64,000 bases of DNA from Nereocystis luetkeana (lineage: Eukaryota; Sar; Phaeophyceae; Laminariales; Laminariaceae): NCBI GenBank assembly GCA_031213475.1, contig JARUPZ010000005.1:10921260-10985259 (forward strand), given 5' to 3'. The position numbers and the translations under genes were made by a program. The first letter of the stretch is position 1, and every line of letters starts with the position of its first letter. The notes under the pieces were generated by a model. That model saw nothing but the letters and a program-made list of their open reading frames with translations. It was not told the origin of the DNA and did not search any database. This document shows, piece by piece, positions 11,301 through 21,245 of the stretch.

Positions 11301-12606
11301 GTACCCAGCCAGCTAATAAACAGGCATCCGGGTATTATTTTTACTTCCCAGCGGCAGATTAGATATGTACTCGTTTAGGGAGGTCACTGGTCGGGTAAAA
11401 ACCCCACTCTTCTTCTAGTTGAAAAACTGCCTAAGTAAAAAAAGCCAGCTGTCGGTGTACTGCTGTTTGTTCATGTTGTGGAGATCGAAAGGCTTGGCAT
11501 TTCATCATTATTGCAAGGATGGATGATCTTGGAGCTTTATGCGACGTCTGATAAGTAGCTGAATGAACACATGCACACAACGCTGCTTGTTGTTCTGGAA
11601 GGCAGAGCGATCAACCGCAGATACATAGATCTGATGATATGTACATGCATGTATGAGCTACTGCGGACAAATGCCGAAGGTAAATCTCCGTCTCCACACG
11701 CGTCTGCCTTACTACGCACGCAGCCGGCTCCCTCTCGCTTTCCTCGCGGCAACTTGCAATTTGCAGTCGAGGCTGCGGGGGCGGGGGGGGGGGCGGGGTG
11801 GCAGGATGGAGATTTGACAGCTGGATCACGCGCCTATGCCGATTATATAGTCTTCTTGGACCGGGGACCCCCAGGGGTCGACAGAAAAAAATAACCAACA
11901 AAAAAACTCCCACCAAGAAATTAGACAGTTCAAAACGAGCGTTGTCGTTTGCCTTCCCGCGTCTATGCCTCATCATCATCATCATCATCATCATGATTCA
12001 GCTCGTCAACAACGCTGCTAGCGCTAAACCCAAAGCAGGGGAATCTCTTCTGGCCTCTTGTATGCCCATTGCGAAGCAGCAGTATCCACCCTTCCTCTGC
12101 TGTGTCTCCCTGCTTTTATAGGTATGCCTTCGAGGATAATAACTCACCTGCCGATCCAGCACGGTGTCGGGCTGTTCGAAAAACCATTTCCCGCCCGCAT
12201 GATCGGTGATGGCGATGCACGCCAGCCCGGGGTGCGCCTTGTAGACGGGAGCGCCGCCGTTGGCCTCCTTGAGCTTCTTGAAGTACGCACCGGGCGCGGC
12301 CGACCACTGCCCAGCCTCGGTGAGCGGCTTCAGCGAGTACCAGCCGTGGTGGTCGCCCTGCGGCTCCAGAATATTTCCCACGGCCGCCATCTTTATTTCC
12401 GTAGAAGAAGAACAACTACTACCGCCGTGTGCTGCCAGTGTCGCCGATGAAGCAACAGCAGGAGGAGAGTCGGGGCACCGGGATGGAGACCTTGCGGGAG
12501 AAAACAGGCTACGTGCCAACGCTGCGGGCGACGGCACAAAGAAACCAGTGGCCGATGGGGCCAGGGTCGCTGTTAGTAATGCCGTGCAGGAAAGTCTGGA
12601 GAGCAT
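2147..12606 (-). CDS. Plastid-targeted CYP74-clan-like cytochrome P450 (4 exons; C-terminus off window)
   Basis: Four minus-strand exons (12606-12148, 4933-4735, 3814-3670, 2318-2147) join to 975 nt, 325 codons, with GT-AG borders and compatible phases at all three junctions. The ATG at 12606 begins a hydrophobic signal peptide; the SATGFFVP stretch about 20 residues in resembles the ASAFAP cleavage motif of stramenopile plastid preproteins. From about residue 75 the protein has a P450-like N-terminal half: a GDHHGWYSLKPL segment, a PGAYFKKL helix, a beta-sheet VYKAHPG..ACIAITD, then DGPYFGPL and a long helical region. The order resembles CYP74-clan enzymes (allene oxide synthase, hydroperoxide lyase, algal CYP5164-like), which rearrange fatty-acid hydroperoxides. 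The I-helix, ExxR and haem-cysteine regions should follow exon 4 but are not in 1-2146, so the gene runs off the left edge. The P450 assignment is inference from recalled similarity; a different haem or membrane protein is possible. Confidence 0.6.
3670..3814 (-). CDS. P450-like gene exon 3
   Basis: The acceptor CCTAG precedes 3814. Its first two bases complete the Gly codon left open by exon 2. The encoded peptide starts EYPTVYDTFLQQSYAFMLEW and ends in DIS. The donor GTGAGT begins at 3669 and leaves phase 2 (GT), which exon 4 completes to Val. Confidence 0.6.
4089..4210 (+). repeat. Retroposon tails (SINE-II then LINE-C 3' end) with poly(C)
   Basis: GACTACGGCCATGCATGACG at 4091 is the SINE-II tail. 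CTCGAAAGGGAGGAGTGG... to AACAAATGAGTAC plus a C run (4140-4208) is the LINE-C 3' end. Both lie in intron 2 of the P450-like gene, antisense to it. Confidence 0.65.
4425..4680 (+). repeat. SINE-II copy (about 255 bp, poly(C) tail)
   Basis: Contains the family's blocks: CCTCACAAGCGGTTC, GATGCGGCTCACCCTTCATG, CGCTTCGCGCTCGG, GGTGAAAGCCCGACGTGCTC, GGGATGCGAGGGTCTA, and a terminal GAGTACAG plus C-rich tail. It is antisense to the P450-like gene and ends about 55 bases from exon 2. Confidence 0.7.
4735..4933 (-). CDS. P450-like gene exon 2
   Basis: The acceptor TAG precedes GAT at 4933 and the donor GTGAGA follows 4735 (phase 1). The exon encodes DGPYFGPLKCTKEYVGDSL and then a helix-rich stretch ending NLRAKG. 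The pattern 'GPLKCTKEYVGDSLP..VTN.PESHSAVREY' is what suggested the CYP74 clan, where a substrate-pocket segment precedes a conserved 'YLDPSEPxHxxLK' block. Codon use is GC-rich in third positions, unlike the flanking intron DNA. Confidence 0.62.
5736..5825. mobile_element. MITE-B copy (piggyBac-like, about 90 bp)
   Basis: Inverted repeat TTTTAGGACTGCAGTCCCGT...ACGGGCCTGCAGTCCTCCTA with internal GGGGCAAAG/TTGTCCCC. The ends are diverged from the consensus CCCTTTTAG. Confidence 0.65.
5979..6083. mobile_element. MITE-A copy 2 (105 bp)
   Basis: TTACGGGGGACCATAGTTAA...TTAACTATGGTCCCCCGTAA with no micro-insertion; a good reference copy. Confidence 0.85.
6380..7230. mobile_element. Family C TIR element, copy 1 (about 0.85 kb)
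   Basis: The interior is homologous, in inverse orientation, to 22050-22875: shared blocks include ACCGCCGCTGTGG, CGAGATAGACTCGGCCCACG, CTAGGAGGCGAGAGCTTG, GGAGCCCCTAACGAGCGC and GACTCGGAATCTCGCCGCTT. The right end CCATTGGCATAC...GGTCTGAG is conserved; the left end is diverged. It lacks a recognisable transposase, so it is non-autonomous. Confidence 0.6.
7240..7890. other. No feature recognised (intron 1 of the P450-like gene)
   Basis: No coding, RNA or repeat structure was supported here apart from scattered CGTAC and GGTAC motifs. Confidence 0.4.
7979..9002. mobile_element. MITE-A, inner copy, itself split by a hAT-like element
   Basis: Ends TTACGGAGGACCATC...TGGTCCCCCGTAA are flanked by TA (7977-7978 and 9003-9004). 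Subtracting the 911-bp insert and its 8-bp duplication leaves exactly 105 bp, the size of intact copies. Confidence 0.85.
8002..8912. mobile_element. hAT-like non-autonomous element with GGGTC arrays
   Basis: It is flanked by a perfect 8-bp duplication, GTTAACAG (7994-8001 and 8913-8920). The ends are inverted: CAGGGATTGTCGCGGGTCA at the left versus CAGGGCTTTTCGTGGGTCA read in from the right. An 8-bp duplication with CAGGG ends is typical of hAT transposons. The interior has two blocks (about 8058-8230 and 8643-8830) of roughly 40-bp units made of CACGGGTCGGGTCGGGTC plus AAGAGTTTTTCAAA, and a run of GACCC near the right end. No transposase is present. Confidence 0.82.
9188..9273. mobile_element. 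MITE-B copy
   Basis: CCCTTTGAGAATTGTCCCGT...GGGACTGCAGTTCTAAAAGGG inverted repeat around a short AAAGTACTTAGAATTTGAG core. Confidence 0.75.
9447..9486. mobile_element. MITE-B half copy
   Basis: Only the right arm, TTGTCCCCAAAACGGGACTG followed by CAGTGCTAAAATGG, is present. Confidence 0.6.
9958..10130 (-). CDS. Possible short terminal exon, unknown
   Basis: The minus strand reads TASVQEQGKIAQQQLLDQFQ, then SCFREIANVERRVYGEVSTR, then SFQSRY and a stop. This is a polar, coiled-coil-like stretch with exon-like codon use, inside intron 1 of the P450-like gene and on the same strand. The surroundings are rich in short TACTCGAGTA-like motifs, so a chance open frame is quite possible. No family was recognised. 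Confidence 0.18.
10780..11345. repeat. Diverged direct repeat (about 180 bp, twice)
   Basis: Segments near 10780-10960 and 11145-11330 share the order CTACTCGCGTAC..GCGAGTA, ACCCCGCTT/ACCCGACTT, GGG(T)A..AGCA, CGAGTATTTGGGCCCC/CAAGTATTTACGCCCC and (A/G)CCCGGGTG. They are too diverged for exact borders. The region lies in intron 1 of the P450-like gene. Confidence 0.4.
12148..12606 (-). CDS. P450-like gene exon 1 (signal peptide, plastid transit region)
   Basis: The start is the ATG at 12604-12606. An upstream in-frame extension exists but lacks a hydrophobic leader directly after its start, whereas this ATG is followed at once by a signal-peptide-like LSRLSCTALLTATLAPSATG. A Ser/Ala/Pro-rich transit-like region follows, then the mature domain. 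The exon ends in DRQ at a canonical donor, CAG|GTGAGT, in phase 0. Confidence 0.65.
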
Positions 12607-12609
12607 TGT

Positions 12610-13520
12610 GATCGAGACAGATTTTATTTCGTGAGGGCGCTCTCTGTGTGTTTGGGGTGGTGTGTGCCACAAAAGTTGCTCAAAATTGAGCACAAAAGGT
12701 CAAGTGTCGAGTGCCAAAATTCAAAAAAAGGTACGAAAGAAAGGCCAAAGGTCAAGCTCCAAATTCAACGAACAAATCTGAGGCTCGAAATCGGACCCCA
12801 GTGCAGCATACCTGGTACCAGGTACATCATAGGCACAGGCATAGGAAATTTACGGAAACAATCTCCCAGGACGGCGCGTCCGCTTGTTTTCTTCTGTTGT
12901 AGCTCCTTCATGTTTCACAGCAATTCGGGCGAAAATTCAAAATTTCACATACTTTCATACCGGTACGTATCATACCTGGCAGGTAAAATAATTTCTTGTT
13001 TCTCCCACCCACAACTTCTGTCTAGACTCTTGACCCTCTCCCCTGCTCTGGCAAATGATTTTGTTTGTCAGTCCTACCGCTCTGTCCGGAAATATAGGTA
13101 GTTGCACATCATCGTGTGCATAAGACTTGTCTATTACATTTACGGACGGGCAACGGAAGACACCGCACGACATGGTTGATACCCACATCATCTGCTCCAT
13201 TCCTCCATCTTGTATACCAGGTATATACTCGTATGTGCTTGAAGTGCTGTACCAGCTGTACCAGGTGTTGTATGCTCTGCTGCTGCTGCTGCTGTGTCAC
13301 GGTATATATGTCAGTGCCAAGGATGTGTGACAGACATGTTGTTGATACTGCTGTGTATGACACGGGCATAAGGGTATACCTGGTACCTGGTATTATTCGG
13401 ACACAAGCATGTACCTGGTACACACGGGCGTGCCTGGTATGCGGATGCACAAGAATGTACCTGATACATACGGGCGTGCCTGGTATGTACACCAGACACA
13501 ACAACCCGAATCGTAATCAC
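12610..13520. other. Upstream flank of the P450-like gene; no gene seen
   Basis: This would contain the promoter of the P450-like gene. No TATA box stands out. The stretch 13210-13500 is dense in TACCTGGTA/CCTGGTATG micro-motifs, at least six in 300 bases. Confidence 0.35.
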
Positions 13521-13522
13521 GA

Positions 13523-13727
13523 ATTCGGAAAATATGAAAATATATAAATTCCTTCATCAACAACAGATAAAAGAAGGGACCCCAGAGAGAGGAGAGAGAG
13601 CCTCCCAGAGCCCAGAGCAGCAAATAACCGAACATGAATGCGTCCATGCGAGTTAGTTGCGAGGTCGTCCCGGGCACACCATACTTCTTGGAGATCGAGA
13701 ACACGGTGGTTGGTCCTGGCCAAGCTA
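13523..13727 (-). CDS. Possible exon of an unknown membrane protein
   Basis: On the minus strand an open frame reads WPGPTTVFSISKKYGVPGTT, then SQLTRMDAF, then a hydrophobic helix MFGYLLLWALGG and another stretch WGPFFYLLL. Codon choice in the first 35 codons is exon-like (TCC, AAG, GTG, CCC, ACG), and AT-rich, intron-like DNA ending in AG lies just upstream. Possible donors include a GTGTGC after KKYG. I do not recognise the family and cannot fix the ends. It lies upstream of the P450-like gene on the same strand. Confidence 0.3.
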
Positions 13728-13739
13728 TGTATCGGCGAC

Positions 13740-14670
13740 AGCCGCGGTGTTTTTTTTTAATTGAGCTGATAATTTTATAATTTTTAACTTTTGATGTCTC
13801 TCCCAGCGAAGAGGTCCTCTCTCCCAGCCTCCGCCCCCCGAAGTCCCGTTCCCAGGGGGTCAGGTGCCATCAAGAAGATTCTTCGAATGTTCTGCAACTT
13901 TTGTCTCATCCTCTGTTGATCGTGCCCGAACCATAATCCCATCATTACCTATACGAAATCCAGGCTTTGGCTATCTTGTCATCTGTGGGTCTGTGGTCTG
14001 TGGGGGGGGGTGCAGGCGAAGGCTGGGGCAGCACTCGAGAATTCTCCCTGCTGGCGCACTGCTTGCCGCTGGCATAGTGCCTTGGAGAAAGAAAGCTGAG
14101 ATTGAAGCGTCAGAGTGTCCCCGTCACCCTCGCATCAAAGCAGTAAGCCATGTCGATGTTCAGAGAGGTGCTGTCTCGACAGTGCGGCGAGCTGCCGTCA
14201 GCAATTCAGGGTCACGTGAGTCCCGTTTTGCCTCGTACCTCTATTCTGCAGTCTGATCCCATCTGGGGTGTGCATAAGGTTACTTAAAGTAGATCAAGAT
14301 GTAAAATACTCGAAGTACCTGCGTTGTTACGTACCTGGTACGTACTTACGAAAAAAGCACGAGATTGAGAAATAATTGCACTCGTCTTCCGATGTACTGG
14401 TTGTAGGTATCGAGGTCAGCATGTTAGCCTTGTGTCCGCCGTATTGAGAAGGCTTTTTGACAGTACACTGAATCGTGGGCAACGGCGTGGCGCGCAGGCC
14501 TGCACGCGGATCTTAGTGACACCGGCACTGTTGGGTCTAGCTCTGCCGTGGAAATAAACAACTTACTCGTATTATGGTATTTAATAGCACAATGTGTCTC
14601 ACCGCCGCCGCCGAGACCTTGCCCAGTAAGGCACGAAGGCACGGGTCAGGATTAGAGGTGGGCACCTTCA
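13740..14670. other. No feature recognised
   Basis: No coherent coding frame or repeat border was found. A 130-codon plus frame at 13864-14256 has no recognisable features. Confidence 0.35.
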
Positions 14671-16132
14671 GGCTGTTTCCTATGCGGTTCGATTTCGAGC
14701 TTCAGATTTGTGTTTTTCGATCTCAAAAACGAATGACCCTGCTTATGCAGTCGAAATATGCAAAATCCGACCGGAAAAAAATCGATTTGAGAATCCGATG
14801 ACCCAAGTCGTCGGATTTTGGCCCAAAATCCGACGACCTGGGTCATCAGATTTTCAAATCGAAAAATGGAGATTTTCAAATCGAAAAATGGCATGCTCTC
14901 TAAATTCAAGATGTTATCTATGACAGCAAACAGCAGCAGCAGAACGATCGATGAGTTGGATGGTGACAAATCGGTATAGCTTCGAGCCCGACGCTCGGGT
15001 GGCGGGCGGCCCGTCCCTCCGTGGCCAGACTTCAGTCGCCTGGCGCCGGCTCGGGCCTAGAGACGAAGAGAAGCGCACTCGGCACGCACCTCTCCGTCGA
15101 TCCATACGAGTACTCGTAGACTACACTGCTGTACAGCAGCAGCAGCAGCAGTCAGTAGTCACAGATGGAACACAAAATACCAAGACAGGTTGGCTCTAGC
15201 GCACTTGCCACGACTCTTTGCCGCCAGACCAGAGGCAGCCAGCCTTGGCTCGCACACTTGGGTCCTACGCGCAGGGCAGCGCACCCAGGGCGTCTCTTCG
15301 CGGCGCCAAACCACAAAAACAGCAGTTGGTCTCGGCGTTTGCTCGAATTTCTACACACACAATAAATCTGATTATGCCTGTTTCCTATGCGGTTCGATTT
15401 CGAGCTCCAGATTTGTACTTTCCGATATCAAAAACGAATGACTCTGCTTATGCAGTTCGAACATGCAAAATCCGATCGGATTTTGTCCATTTCAGAATCC
15501 GATGACGCAAGTCGTCGGATTTTGGGTCATCAGATTTTCAAATCGAAAAATAGCATGCTCTCTAAATTCAGCATGTTATCCACGACAGCAAACACCAGCA
15601 GAACGAGCGATGAGTTGGATGGTGACACAGCTGTATAGTGACGTTGCTTCGCGCCCGACGCTCGGGCGGCGGGCGGCGCGTCCTTCCGTGGTCAGACTAC
15701 AGTCGCCTGGTGCGGGCTCCGGTCTAGAGACCAAGAGAAGCGCACTCGGCACGTACCTTTCCGTGGATACGTAGGAGTATACTCATAGACTTCACTGCTG
15801 TACAGCAGCAGCAGTCAGTCATAAAATGGAACCCAAAATACCAAGACAGGTTGGCTCTAGCGCACTCGGCACGTCTCTTCGCCGCCAGACTAGAGGCAGT
15901 CAGCCTTGGCTCGGATCCTTGGGTCCTACGCGCAGTGCACACCCAGCACGTCTTTTCGCGGCGCCAAACCACAAAAACAGCATTTGGTCTCGGCGTTTGC
16001 TCGAATCTCTACACACACAATAAATCTGATTTTCCCGCACAGGAAGACTGTTTCGATTTGCCAAGTTCACATCTGAAAATGCGACCGGGTCAAAATCTGA
16101 AGCCCAAAAATCGAACCGCATAGAAAACGGCC
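14671..16132. mobile_element. TIR element D with internal direct duplication (1.46 kb)
   Basis: The left end GGCTGTTTCCTATGCGGTTC and the right end (read inward) GGCCGTTTTCTATGCGGTTC form inverted repeats that continue about 40 bp (GATTT...GGCTTCAGATTTTG). The interior is a direct duplication of about 0.7 kb: 14671-15376 and 15377-16036. Both units contain the TCGGATTTTGG hairpin region, CAGCAG runs and a block ending CACACACAATAAATCTGATT. No target duplication is obvious and no transposase was seen. Confidence 0.65.
14793..14867. other. Long perfect-looking hairpin inside element D
   Basis: ATTTGAGAATCCGATGACCC...TCGTCGGATTTTGG is followed by its inverse CCAAAATCCGACGA...GGGTCATCAGATTTTCAAAT, giving arms of about 35 bases with a very short loop. 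The duplicate unit (15494-15543) keeps only a shortened version. Confidence 0.65.
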
Positions 16133-16499
16133 GTAGGGGAAAAAAAAAAAAAACGAAAACCGGATAACGAGGCGTTATTCTGCAAACGAAAACCGGATAA
16201 AACCGTTTTTTTTTGCACCGGGCCTAGCGATAGGGACAACTTTATGACTTACAAGCAAAAAACAACGTAAAAACAGACCAGGCCACCCCCAGAATGCACC
16301 AATCACAGCAGAGCTATGACTTACCGTACGACTTCCAAAATGGCCGTCATTGGCCAACAGGGCCGTTAAAGCTCCTGATGCGCACAAATATCGTATTGAG
16401 CGTGCTACGAGTACAACAAGCAGGCTGTTGCACATCGCTGCGATCATGCCGCCCAGCAGCAGCAGCAGCAGGCAAAACCATGCGCGGGAGGTGGCACAC

Positions 16500-17600
16500 C
16501 CACATTATGCCCTATGGCTTGATGAATGTATCGGGGCCTGCGATGCATCACGGGGGATGGATAGGTAGAGCTTGGGGTGTGGGCGCATGTATGTATCCCG
16601 ACTCCCGACCGCACCCACCACGACGACCAGCCACAACCGCCAGCTGCTGTTGCCCAGCAGCAGTAACAGGCCAAACCAGCGCGTGAGGTGGCACATCCGC
16701 GGTGTACTCTTGGCTACTGCACCTACCCTGTAGTTGCAAGTGTCGGAAACTATGACGCATCATCGAGGATAGATACCAGTAGATAGGTAGAAGTTGGTGT
16801 TGTGCGGGGGCATGTTTGTGTGTATCCCGACTCCCGAACACGCCCACCGATCAATAACCAACTGCCACCAGGCAAAACTGCGCGAAGAGGTGACACATCC
16901 GGGGTGTATGTACTCTTGGCTACTGCAGACTGTAGTTGTAATCGATGCATGTGTCGGAGCCTACGATGCGTCATCGAGGATAGATAGGCAGAGCTTGGGG
17001 TGCGGGCGATTGTATGTGTGTATGTATACTGTATGTATCCCTACTCCCGATACGGCCCACCACGACGATCAACAATCAACTGCCACCACCAGACATAACT
17101 GCGAGAGGTGGCACATCCGGGGTGTACTCTTCGCTACTGTGTGCACCTGTTGCAGTTGCAAGTGTCGGAGCCTGCGATGCATTTATCGAGGATAAATGGG
17201 CAGAGCTTGGGGTGCGGGCGCATATATGGATGTATCCATTTATGTATCCTGACTCCCGACCACGCCCCCCACAACGATCAACGACCAACTGCCACCGGAC
17301 AAAACTACCCCCCCCCCAGCAGCAGCAGGCGCCCAGCAGCAGCGGCAGCAGCTGGCAAAACCATGCGCGTAAGATGGCACATCCGGGGTGTGCTTTATGA
17401 CTAGGTACGTGTATCGGAGCCTACGATGCAGCACCGAGGATAGATAGTAGGCAGAGCTGGGGACGCGGGCGCACGTACAACATCCCGACTCCAAACGACA
17501 CCGACCACCACGATCAACAACCGCCACCGGAAAAAAACTGACGTACTCCTCTCCTGTTGTTCTGGGCAGCAGTTGTTCTGAGCAGCAGTGCAATTCTCAC
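16500..17600 (+). repeat. Tandem array of about 215-bp units (about 5 copies)
   Basis: The marker CGAGGATAGATA..GCAGAGCTTGGGGTGCGG recurs near 16549, 16764, 16975, 17187 and 17434, so periods are 215, 211, 212 and 247. Each unit also holds GTATCCCGACTCCCGACC, CCACGACGATCAACAACC, GAGGTGGCACATCCGGGGTG and TGTCGGAGCCTGCGATGC. Open frames across it are by-products of the repeat. Confidence 0.75.
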
Positions 17601-18002
17601 AGCCAGTCGAGAGGACAGCAGTACGCACGTGCCTGCTGTCACAACCGTTTGCCTGCACCACCACCACGCCCCCCCGTCTCTGCTGTTGTTCTAGCTGTGC
17701 GGTTGGTATTTTGGATCGACAAGCTCGTGTCGCAATTTCATTGACGTATATAGTGGACCCAAAAGCTGCAGCACAGCAGCAGGGCGTCCCCTGCTACCAC
17801 TCCAGAGCACAGCAGTAGTAGTAGCAGTAAAGTTCCTGTGATCGTCCTTTTGCCTCCTCACCACACACACACCGTCTATATCTTGCTGTGCATAAGTTGC
17901 TCGACCGGCATTTAGGCGGAGAAAATTCGACCGAAACGCCTAAAAACCTTTCAACTTACAAAAGTTGTCCCTATCCCTCGGAGGTGAGCCTTTTCTTTTA
18001 CC

Positions 18003-18042
18003 CGGTGTTAACCGGTTTTCCGAAAACCGGTTTAAACCGGAT
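18003..18042. repeat. Palindrome of CCGGTTTT/AAAACCGG
   Basis: GTTAACCGGTTTTCCGAAAA is followed by CCGGTTTAAACCGG, a near-perfect palindrome at the right end of putative element E. Confidence 0.6.
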
Positions 18043-18049
18043 GTTGAAG

Positions 18050-19680
18050 TAAAACGCCTCCATATCATCCAACCAAACGGTATTTTTGCGTCCAATACAT
18101 GCTGTTTATGTGGATTCCGAGCTACTGGTGGTGTGCGGCAATAAAGTATAGTGGTGTGGCACTCACTGCCTTAACAGCAGCACCTATTGGTGCGGGGTGA
18201 CGTGATTTCTTGGAATATAACAAGACCTTGCATATCTATTTATGCACTGAAGTATACGGCAGTAGCACGGCAGTAGCACGGCCGTACCGTACACCTGCCG
18301 CCTGGTGGTATATCATCTACTTGTGTAGAGCTTCACTTATTGCAGGCCTACAAGGCTAAAATACTGCTGTTCTGGTAATGTAGCAATCTCTAAAAGTAGC
18401 TGAGGCATGGAGGGCGTGCAGCAGACTCGGCGAGCCCAATTGTATACCTGATACTCGTACATATAAGGTGTTCCCGGCATATGATAGTGATACCCTCATT
18501 GGCAGGGTTTTACACGATACAACAAGTCGGCATGGACCGTGGTCATGTATCACAGGAGATGAAAAAAGGGTACAGGAAATTATACGGGTCTCGCGATGAT
18601 ATCAGATGCACTGCGTGGGACAAAAATAACAACTGCTGGTGAGTAATTTATCGCTTATTTTTCGTTTGACTTTGCATCGGTGCCCCCCCCCCCCCCCGAA
18701 GACTATCGAACACAGAGCAGCAGTCAGTTCGCGTGTAGTAGCAAAGCGAAACACCCACCTCTACAGTAGTTACTACAGGGCACCGACCTGGACATTATAT
18801 AACCTGTAAACGCCACCGGAACAAATGGGGGGGGGGGGAAGTTAACTATGGCAGCCCCCTAGCTGGCAGCGCCCACCCCCAACACCCCAACAAGCTACGC
18901 CATCTGAACCGGTAGCACCTACCAGTACATATTAACTTTCCTGACATCCAGGTAAAACAGCAGAGCTTTAGGGTCAGCGTGCAAATATGTCGAAAAATCA
19001 CATAACGGTAGTGTCACATTTTCACAATGAGCACAATTCCATCCAGCATGGTCTAATCCAAAAACAAGCTGACAACCAGCTTTTGTCAACCATCGCACCA
19101 AAAAAATGCACCATCCTTCTTACGTCACAAACTTGTTATCTGGGATATGGTGCGTTTTTTGGGATGTGATGTATCCTCTTGCATACCTGGTATACCATTT
19201 TTTTTATCCAAGATATAGTCGGAATTTGTAGGGCTGGGCCTTGGTAGGTCTAGCCAGTACACTACGTACTGGCTGCGTCATATGCCAGTACACTGGACCC
19301 CGACCAGTGCACTGGTGGTCGCGGCGAGCCGCGATACCTGCTCCCCCCCGGCTGGTTAGGGGGGGGCGCCGCAGGCGCCCCCGGAGGAACACTGGAGGCG
19401 CCCTGCCGGACGTACGTTTTACGCGTTTTGGCTTCACTGGAGCTAAAAATACTTCGTTTTTGGATCATTTCGAATGCGATTTCGTGGTAGAGTGACTAAG
19501 AAAAAATAAACAAAAAGAGCAAAAGCGAGCGAAGCGTATGATGGACAGGAGTGTGTGGAAGTACGGCACACTGACGCACGCAGCCTAGATACCGAACATA
19601 TGGGACACGGCTTCAATTACATGTTTGAAGCGTGCAACACCGAATCGCTACAGGTTGCGAAGCCGCGGCCTCAGAGACGT
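18050..19680. other. No gene recognised
   Basis: Contains a C run (18686-18699), a G run (18826-18838) and GC-rich inverted CCAGTAC/GTACTGG motifs near 19255-19315. No exon-like stretch was seen. Confidence 0.35.
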
Positions 19681-19871
19681 AAATGTCCACGCACATTTCC
19701 ATTTATAGTGTTCCAAACATGATGTGTACTCAGATTCTCCTTCGCGATGTCTTAAGCCTTGCGTGCTTCGCCTCCCGCTGTGACTGCTTTAGCCGGTCCC
19801 GACTCCCTTCTCGATTGGGAGCCGATACAACCTCCACACCACCACCACCAGCAGCAGCCGCAGCAGCAGCG

Positions 19872-19966
19872 ATGGCGGGTCTCGACTCCACCAAGGGCAC
19901 GGCTCCAGGTGCCCCGTCAGGATCCACACAGCCCAAGCCATCAGTGGGTGAGACGGCTTTGTCCAT
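19872..19966. other. Coding-like, CAG/GCA-rich segment open on both strands
   Basis: On the plus strand an ATG at 19872 starts MAGLDSTKGTAPGAPSGSTQ and runs to a good donor (GGTGAGA) near 19949. On the minus strand an ATG at 19966 starts MDKAVSPTDGLGCVDPDGAP and runs through a poly-Ala/Gly stretch to a stop near 19730. Both frames have good codon use; only one can be real. The plus version could be a 5' exon of a gene to the right, including the missing start of THOC3, but nothing links them. Confidence 0.22.
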
Positions 19967-20169
19967 CGTGCTCACGGTCTATCTCCCCGTCTCCCTCTCT
20001 TCCCTCTCTGGCTGTTCTGCGTGCCCTCTCTGCTCTTTACGCCGTGCATTTTGATTGCTAAGTACCCAATACCCACGCTGATCACCCCTTTCTACGGCGA
20101 GCTGTACCTACTTCCAACGGCGCTTGTGCAGAGGAGACGATCTCTCCCGCACACGAAAGCGATAGGAGC

Positions 20170-20320
20170 AGCACAACCTCAAAAATAGCAGCAACAACAG
20201 CAGCAGCAGGAGTAGTAGTAGTAGTAGTAGTAGTAGTTGCAGGCATCGCTGCTGCTGCGGTCGGTTGCGGTAGCTGCTGCTGTGCGGACCCCAGCCGCAA
20301 CAACAGCAGCAGCAGCGGTA
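20170..20320. repeat. (CAG)n/(TAG)n microsatellite region
   Basis: Interrupted GCAGCAACAACAGCAGCAGC and GTAGTAGTAGTAGTAG tracts. Confidence 0.7.
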
Positions 20321-20929
20321 CGTACGGCATCGCAGCAGACAACGACTTGCAGTACACGCCCCAATTACTGCGAGAACAGGACGCGTACTGTACGCGCGTT
20401 ATGCCACTCGATCCTGAGAACAGGCAGTAATCGAGATACTACGAGTATGAGCAGTATCGATCACCTGATACCTGATATCGATCGGCAATACAGAACAACC
20501 GCAAAGTACTACTGCTGACATGGGCAGTATGTCTCAGTGCGAGTCCCAAAATATTCACGGGCGAAAACAGAAGACGTGCCGAGTTATAAAAAGACCAACA
20601 CAGCAATCACCGGGATAATATACAACGATCTGGTACCAAGAACGGTGCGATACCCCGAGAAGGCGCGTGCAGTCGTCCGGCGAAGAGAGAGGGGCAAGGG
20701 AAGGCAGCCAACGAGTAAGAAGGCTAGGCCGAGGGGGTCGATTAGGCCGATGGTGGCCCGGGAAGCACGGGAGTCGGGAGAAGGCGGTAGCATCAGCAAG
20801 ACCGAGAGATCGAGCCTCGGAGAGAAAATGAGCTAAGATCAAGTCTGTCACGTATACGGTATAAATAATACCAGATACGCTCTTGTAGATCTGGCACCCA
20901 AGAATACATGAGACTGTCAATACGTAGGT

Positions 20930-21172
20930 CTCGCACACGAAAACGGGACCGTCAGTTTGTACCAATAAAATATCCTCCGAACAAAGAAATCAACGAACAC
21001 CTTCAATCGTACAGATTCTGAGTACACGACTGAGTGCAGTTCACGCGTGTGTATAGATCTCGCACACGAAAACGGGACTGTCAGCGCGTACGTACCGATT
21101 AAGACATCCTCCGAACAAATTATGAAAACCCTTCAATCGTTCAGACCCTGAGTACACGAATGACACGCGTGC
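20930..21172. repeat. Imperfect tandem duplication, about 115 bp twice
   Basis: TCTCGCACACGAAAACGGGA, ATCCTCCGAACAAA, CCTTCAATCGT.CAGA and CTGAGTACACGA recur in order at 20930-21045 and 21057-21172. Confidence 0.65.
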
Positions 21173-21245
21173 CACCCTTAAAGACCTTTTAGAACAACAA
21201 ACAGCAAAATAATTTTCCAGGACCACGAGAAAATAGAAGCTCCGT

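Larger units (their letters stand above)
16141..18047. mobile_element. Possible TIR element E carrying a 215-bp tandem array
   Basis: The left flank 16155-16255 contains GAAAACCGGATAA and ..ACCGGGCCTAGCGATAGGGACAACTTTATGA. The right flank 17950-18047 contains, inverted, AAAAGTTGTCCCTATCCCTC and TAACCGGTTTTCCGAAAACC. These would form diverged terminal inverted repeats of about 90 bp around the tandem array at 16.5-17.6 kb. Confidence 0.45.

Noticed and set aside
18919..19169. Gene around 19.0 kb
   Set aside because: Frames of about 60 codons on both strands without codon bias or splice support.
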